Assembly (NCBI GenBank): GCA_000231825.2
Contig: JH720322.1
Location: 310,001 to 374,000, forward strand
Reading direction: 5' to 3'
DNA length: 64,000 nucleotides
From: Tetrahymena elliotti 4EA
Taxonomy: Eukaryota; Ciliophora; Oligohymenophorea; Hymenostomatida; Tetrahymenidae
Positions 59,001-64,000 of the stretch are shown here, piece after piece. The translations under genes and the position numbers were made by a program. Below the pieces are notes generated by a model. It ran no database searches, was not told where the DNA came from, and worked only from the letters and a program-made list of their open reading frames with translations. Positions within the stretch are counted from its first letter, which is position 1. The number at the start of each line of letters is the position of its first letter.

Positions 59001-59613
59001 CGAGCAATGTTCACCAAATTTTTGAACAATATTCCTTTTATTAAATGAATCAGACCTAAAAACAAATCCACTTTGAGATGTGTAAAACCACATAGCAGGT
59101 AATTCCCCATCATTAAAAACTAAGGTATCTGGAAGCCAGACTTTAAGTCTATTTGCTGCATTTTTTTACTTTTCTTCAGGCCCATTAGGCTTTCTAGCTA
59201 AGTATTTGAAAAAGAATACATAAGGCATTAGTTTATCATGAGAATATTAATATTTTCTATCATATGGAGGTATATCAGGGTCAAAAAATGAGACTTTTGC
59301 TAATAACTATTTATGTTTTTTTAACTATATTTTATATTTCTCTTTCCTAGCTTCTAAAGGGTCTTAATACCCTAAAAGTTTATTCACAATATCCATCTCA
59401 CTTTATCGATTTTTTTAACTCTTTAATGGAGAAACAGAATCAATATCTTAAAAATGTTTGGTATTTGTTTCTAGCTTAGTCTAATTGAATAAAATATAGA
59501 AAATATAAAATCTAAAAATAGTTTATGGTTTTTCTAAATTTATGTTGAAAAGTAAGTATGATTACTGCTGGCTTAGCTGATACTGGCCTTCTTGCTTAAT
59601 TAATACTTTTCAT
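56064..59613 (-). CDS. Large protein with zinc-binding-like motifs and a CEP120-like C2 region
   Basis: Ten phase-consistent exons (59613-59566, 59480-58971, 58812-58261, 58210-58088, 58036-57942, 57894-57689, 57635-57148, 57089-57021, 56952-56817, 56689-56064) give 950 residues. The first 370 hold Trp-rich segments (GPKAFICRTVWRKDKNPYAW and FIKDESGLWWLINIRGF). CKYCEEIFP (about 382) and HKVCSSCF (about 440) may bind zinc. Residues about 535-690 look like a C2 domain of the CEP120 type: RFMVLINSVRDIP, NYYLEYSFLDIK, LNPILQINLLCE, KVIGNVQLELNEF, LKWSVAITLGLIAS. CEP120 acts in centriole and basal-body elongation, which would suit a ciliate, but that is inference from pattern. The last 200 residues are Ser/Asn/Lys-rich and disordered. 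The gene model is well supported; the function is not. Confidence 0.78.
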
Positions 59614-60393
59614 GAGAATCTTAAGTAGCAAAATTATAAATTAAATTAGATTTTTAATTGATGTATTTATTAAATTATTTATTTTAAGATAAAGAATATT
59701 AAATTAAATAAATGCTTAACCAATCAAAATGTTTCAAGCAAACAAATTAAAATTTGCTTTAAGTTTACTTCTTGATATATTGGATTTTTATTCAAAAATT
59801 TAATTCAATTCAACTGATATTTATCTCTTATTTATAGAATTTTACAGCCATTCAACCTTACTAGCCTTCAAAGTATTCTTTATATTTACCTTAAATGAAA
59901 AAAGAAAGATCTACAAAGATAATTCAATTTGAAACTCAAAATTTTTCTATTATTTTTTTTATTTTTTCAAAAATAATCTAAATACTTCTTGATTAAAAAT
60001 ATTTTAAATCTAAATTAAGTTTTAAATCCTCTCATCATAAATTAAATAATTATTATTTTTTTTCTTCAACAAATTTATTTGAAAAAGATGCCAAAAAAAA
60101 AATCTTAGTTTATCCATAGTTATAAAATAATTAAACAAGAAAACAAGAAAATATAAATATTTAACAGTTCTAAATTATTTCAAAAACAAGGCCAAGCTTA
60201 ATAAAATAATGTATTTTAGGTAATAAATTCATAAATATTTGATATTTGATTAGATTTGTAATAATTAAAATAAATGAACATGAAAACAAAAATTAATTAG
60301 GTTTTTACATGACTTAATAATAAAATATTAATAATAGGAATACAAAGGAGACGACAAAATAATTTATCTAAACCACTATTTTTGTAAATTTTA
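59614..60393. other. Intergenic between two minus-strand genes
   Basis: AT-rich spacer that should hold the promoter of the C2-region gene and the LMBD1 3' end. No feature was recognised. Confidence 0.55.
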
Positions 60394-62697
60394 TCATTTT
60401 TTTTAGATGTCTCTTCTCTCATTTCTTAATCTTTCTAATTCTCTTAATTCCTAATTTATTTAAAAATAAAATTATTTATAAATGTTATGTAATAGCTAAT
60501 TTACTGATGGCTTATCTGATCTTCTAATCAATAATATTAAGAAAGTTAAACCAGACCAGCATAAGAAAGCTATTTAAAATACTTTTTACTCATAAAAATA
60601 TCTGAACCATCTCATATACTAAATCTAAACGTTTATAATACCTATATTTTAGAAAAATAGTTAATAATTACTCTTTGTATCTACCTTAAAATTATATTAC
60701 CATCTATAGTGGTTAAGTAAGCATAATAGTTAAAAGCAGAAACCATAAACTAAGTGACTGCTACTGAGCATATCAAAAGAGTTATTACATTAAATAAAAA
60801 TGAATTCATCCAAGTTTCATTTTCTTTCATAGGATGAATTTTCATGATAAATGGAATTCTTATACCAACTTTAAGATTACCCTTTTAGCAGCACCAGAGA
60901 ATATACAAACCTATGAATGCATATATTCCTGTAGCAATAAATGAAGCTGGGGTTTTAAGTAAACCAGTTAGCATATTATTTAAAAATGGGTGAGCATCAA
61001 GGACACAATAAACTAATCTTTATTTATATTTTTAGTTTTAATATAATATATTAATTATCATATATTTACATATGAACCCAAATAGCAAGAGAAATGAAGC
61101 AGAACATAACGCCCAGAATTAATTTACCAAAAAATATCAATGGTCCAAAAAATTTATTAGTTGATTCTGAGAACCTTAATTCCAACTAAAATATGTCAAA
61201 TTCCTTTTTTATGAAAGAAAATTAAAAATTTATTCATCAAAAATAAATAAGATAGATACTCTTTCTAATTCATAAACAGAAACTGATAAAAGATTTTCCT
61301 TTGTTTCAAAATCTTTTCTCATCTTTCTCTTAGACCACCAACCTCCATCATAGTTCTTTACTTATATTTCATCATCTGTAGTTAAAAATAAAATAAATAA
61401 TTTGTATTCAATTTTATTATTTATTAACCTTTAAGATTCTTTCCAACATCCATAAGTTCAACAACCTTTTTTTAAATGAGTGTTTTCTTTTCTCTAGCGT
61501 CTTTAGCACTCATTAATTATGGTCTCATAGTAAACTCCCTAATTAAATCGATTGGTAAAGCACTCAAACCAACTCCTCCAAATAATACTAACAAAAACCA
61601 ACCTAAAAAGGTCATAAAAGCAATACAATAAATAGGAAAACTAACTTCGTATGTCAAAGTTGTATTTTATGTATTTTGTTTGATACTTGAAGAAGTAATA
61701 ACTTAAGCAGAGTCTACAAAGTTACTCTATTGTTTTCAATATATAAATAATCTTCATGAATAATTATTTAAAGATTAATAAAAAAATCTACACTAACAGA
61801 AATCTTAAGAGGTATATCGGCATATCTAAAGAATATCCATGATATAACAAGAAGTAATGTCACAACAACAGCTTCTATTAATGTAAAGCATAGAGATGTA
61901 CATACTCTAGACATCTATTTGATAATTTTTTATTAATGTAAACAATAATTGATTAATTTAATTAAAAGATAAACAAAAAATATTTAGAGAGTTAAAGTAA
62001 TTGTAAAGGTAATTTTTGTATTTATATTTAATAATTTAAAGTAATTAATTACAAAAGGCTTCTCTTCATCAGTTTCGTACATGAACATTGCAAATGGTAG
62101 TAAAAGGACTATAGTACCTAAAATAATTAACATAATTACATACCAAAAAGTAATCATATCAAATCCTGCATCATTTCTATTAATTATAAACAAAATTAAT
62201 ATAATATTATTTACTTTTATATTGCTTAGTGTAATTTCGAACTCAAAACTTTTTAAAAATATTTTTCATAAAACTTTCTTTTCATGTTTGATTATTGCTC
62301 ATTTTTATTTTCATTTCAAATATATAAAAATTTTAATTACTATGAATTCGCAATGTCTAGAGGCAGCATGAGTACTTAAGCCCAGCATAAAGTCATTCCT
62401 AATATCTTTATATAAAAAGCAATTATTTACTAATTTATTGAATAAATAAAAATGAATTTTTGTAAATTTCTTACAACTAACACTTTACAGTAGGTAGCAG
62501 CTCCCCAACCCTTGTCATCCTCTTTTAATATTAATAAATAAATTTTGAATGATTAGGAGCACTAAATATTTATCTATGCTTAGTAAAATAAAGGAATCTA
62601 TTAAATTACTGTGACAATATAATGCAAGAATGTAAAAGTTAGCTGCCAGCAAAAGTAAACTTAAAACTATTGTAACAGCAAGCAAAAAGAAATCCAT
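60394..62697 (-). CDS. LMBR1/LMBD1-like nine-helix membrane protein
   Basis: Eleven exons (62697-62610, 62521-62475, 62405-62341, 62176-62053, 61914-about 61792, 61726-61429, 61375-61260, 61185-61070, 61017-60701, 60641-60505, 60450-60394) give about 495 residues. Landmarks follow LMBD1: a first hydrophobic helix, KVLV-ILGMTLCW and VLMLPLDIANS, the helix ending PFAMFMYETDEE, the signature LVLFGGVGLSALPIDLIREF, a cytosolic Lys-rich segment, NETWMNSFLFNVI, and a final helix before SDKPSELRELERLR. LMBD1 works with ABCD4 in lysosomal cobalamin export; the wider LMBR1 family acts as receptors or trafficking factors, so the exact role is open. Only the donor of exon 5 is ambiguous (61792 or 61798, both in phase). 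Exon 3 was placed by the acceptor at 62406, which alone keeps phase. Confidence 0.88.
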
Positions 62698-63801
62698 ATA
62701 TCAATATTAAATGCTTCTATCTAAAAGGAGTTTATTTTAATTCTATTTCAAGTATTTCAGCTAGCTAGGTTAAAACTTTGATGCTTTTATTTTTTATAAA
62801 ATTAGATATTTATTTTTCAGCTACAATTAGTATAATAATGCTTCTTTAATTTTTAATTTTTTTGCAAACACTACCAGTCAATCAATCAATTAAAACAATT
62901 GAATTATTTTTAGTTTTTACTCTATTTATTAATGATATCTAATAAATAGGAAAAAGTATAAGCTTACTAAAATATTACCATCACTCTTTCTTTTTTTGCA
63001 AGTAAAAATACTATTAGTACCCTTAGTTACAGAAGACAATACTCACAAATCTGCAGATAAATTTTTCATGCCCATCAATCGATTTATCTTAAATTGATCA
63101 CAAATTTGATGAATTCCAATATTATTTTTTCTAAAAATTAAATTTTTACTTGTTTAATACAACAAAAAATAAAATCAAGAGTAACCAATTTAATTATTCG
63201 GCACACATTTAATTCCACATTTACCTTTAACTTTTTTCTTCAATTTTTATATTGTTCAAAGAATATTTCCCATCCAAAATATTTACAAAAAAATAATAAT
63301 CATCAATAAATTAATAAACATCCATTTAGATTTCTGATTTTCTGAGAATAAATGTTTTTTTTTTAATTAATTAAACTCTAAAATTGAATTAAATATTGGT
63401 TTTTTCTCTATGTCAGAGGAAATGATTTTTAATATTGAACATCGAGAATCTCTTTTTCATAAAAAATTTTTAAAGCAAAATATGTAAGTTTTAAGTAAAT
63501 TTACTAACACTATTATTTTTTTCATTTAATAGAAGAAATTTTTTTACAACATAAAACAAAACTCAAAACACAGAAATATTATTTGAGTTGTTGTTTTTAA
63601 TAAACAGATATATAATGAAAAAATAAATAAAAGAATTATTTTAAAGTTTGGTTAAGAAAATAAATATCTTATTTGCCAGTAATATAAAAATCAACAACAA
63701 AATTTTGTTTACTTTTTTTAATTTAATTAAATATTTACAATAGAGAACTTGATAAAATAAAATCTCTCATTTTCATTTCAAATGTAATTAAATTTAAATA
63801 A
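62698..63801. other. Intergenic, nothing recognised
   Basis: About 1.1 kb of AT-rich sequence upstream of the LMBD1-like gene. A TCAATCAATCAATT patch lies near 62878-62891. No gene was seen. Confidence 0.55.
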
Positions 63802-64000
63802 TCATTTATTTCTTTCAACATCTGTTACAAAGAAAGAGGTGTTTTCAAAATCTTCCTTCAATGGATTGTATCCACTCTTGGTTTCAGCCCACTTTTCCTT
63901 GCTATAAAGATCCATGAATTGGTAACTTTTTAAAGCCTTACCTTTTTTATTGCAAACTTGCTTGTATAAGTGAGTTAAAAGAGTGAAGTCAGTAGGAAAG
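63802..64000 (-). CDS. 3' end of an unidentified gene (partial)
   Basis: A minus-strand frame is open from the window edge to TGA 63804-63802, about 65 codons. It reads as ordinary protein: TDFTLLTHLYKQVCNKKGKA, then FMDLYSKEKWAETKSGYNP and ENTSFFVTDVERNK at the C-terminus. Its better base composition and lack of stop-like Gln codons suggest a conserved, well-expressed gene. I do not recognise the family from this piece, and the rest lies beyond position 64000. Confidence 0.65.
   Translation of the reverse strand, partial: FPTDFTLLTHLYKQVCNKKGKALKSYQFMDLYSKEKWAETKSGYNPLKEDFENTSFFVTDVERNK

Noticed and set aside
1..64000. Chromosome breakage sequence or telomeric repeats
   Set aside because: I looked for a TAAACCAACCTCTTT-like 15-mer and for CCCCAA/TTGGGG tracts and saw none, so the window appears internal to a macronuclear chromosome.
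1..64000. CRISPR arrays, bacterial-type promoters, ribosome binding sites or operons
   Set aside because: The gene structure is eukaryotic, with spliced genes and a ciliate code. No regularly spaced short repeats were found.

Overview
The window looks like macronuclear DNA of an oligohymenophorean ciliate, Tetrahymena or a close relative. Base composition is very AT-rich (I estimate below 25% GC). Nearly every recognisable gene carries in-frame TAA and TAG at glutamine positions and stops only at TGA (ciliate code, NCBI table 6). Introns are GT-AG and AT-rich. Read with the standard code, almost all these genes vanish into short fragments, so the models below were made by hand with TAA/TAG = Gln and GT-AG splicing that keeps phase. 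Boundaries are therefore predictions.

Layout. 0-10 kb: a small ankyrin protein, two small proteins with MG...CC N-termini typical of N-myristoylation (a RING-like protein with two missing zinc ligands, and an SVIP-like p97/VCP cofactor), an unrecognised gene, homogentisate 1,2-dioxygenase (tyrosine catabolism) and a frame-broken small gene. 12-20 kb: a PX-domain protein with a frame break at a T-run, a START-like protein with a long disordered tail, and an intronless leucine-rich-repeat protein. 21-25 kb: an RS2Z-type SR splicing factor, RNA polymerase II subunit Rpb7 and an initiator-like tRNA. 25-33 kb is mostly empty, with one orphan gene and a decayed relative of the tRNA.

33-42 kb: an SRPK-type kinase, followed by a 1377-residue Asn/Gln-rich protein. 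42-50 kb: a copper transporter (CTR family) and its truncated pseudogene lie in two arms of a segmental duplication. Between them sit a Gep4-type PGP phosphatase and an Asterix (WDR83OS) homologue, transcribed divergently. A short ORF and a MORN-repeat protein follow. 50-64 kb: proteasome subunit Rpn3, a sterol-desaturase family enzyme, a large protein with a CEP120-like C2 region, an LMBD1-like nine-helix protein and the 3' end of one further gene.

Functional links. The SR protein (21.1-23.1 kb) and the SRPK kinase (32.9-36.6 kb) are the substrate and kinase classes of the same splicing-control system. SVIP and Rpn3 both belong to ubiquitin-proteasome and p97 biology. Genes are interleaved on both strands and I see no operon-like organisation. 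No CRISPR array, transposase, rRNA or telomeric repeat was seen. Points most worth a second look: introns of only 22-29 nt, T-run frame breaks, the odd tRNA and its fossil, the CTR duplication, and the ligand-deficient RING protein.
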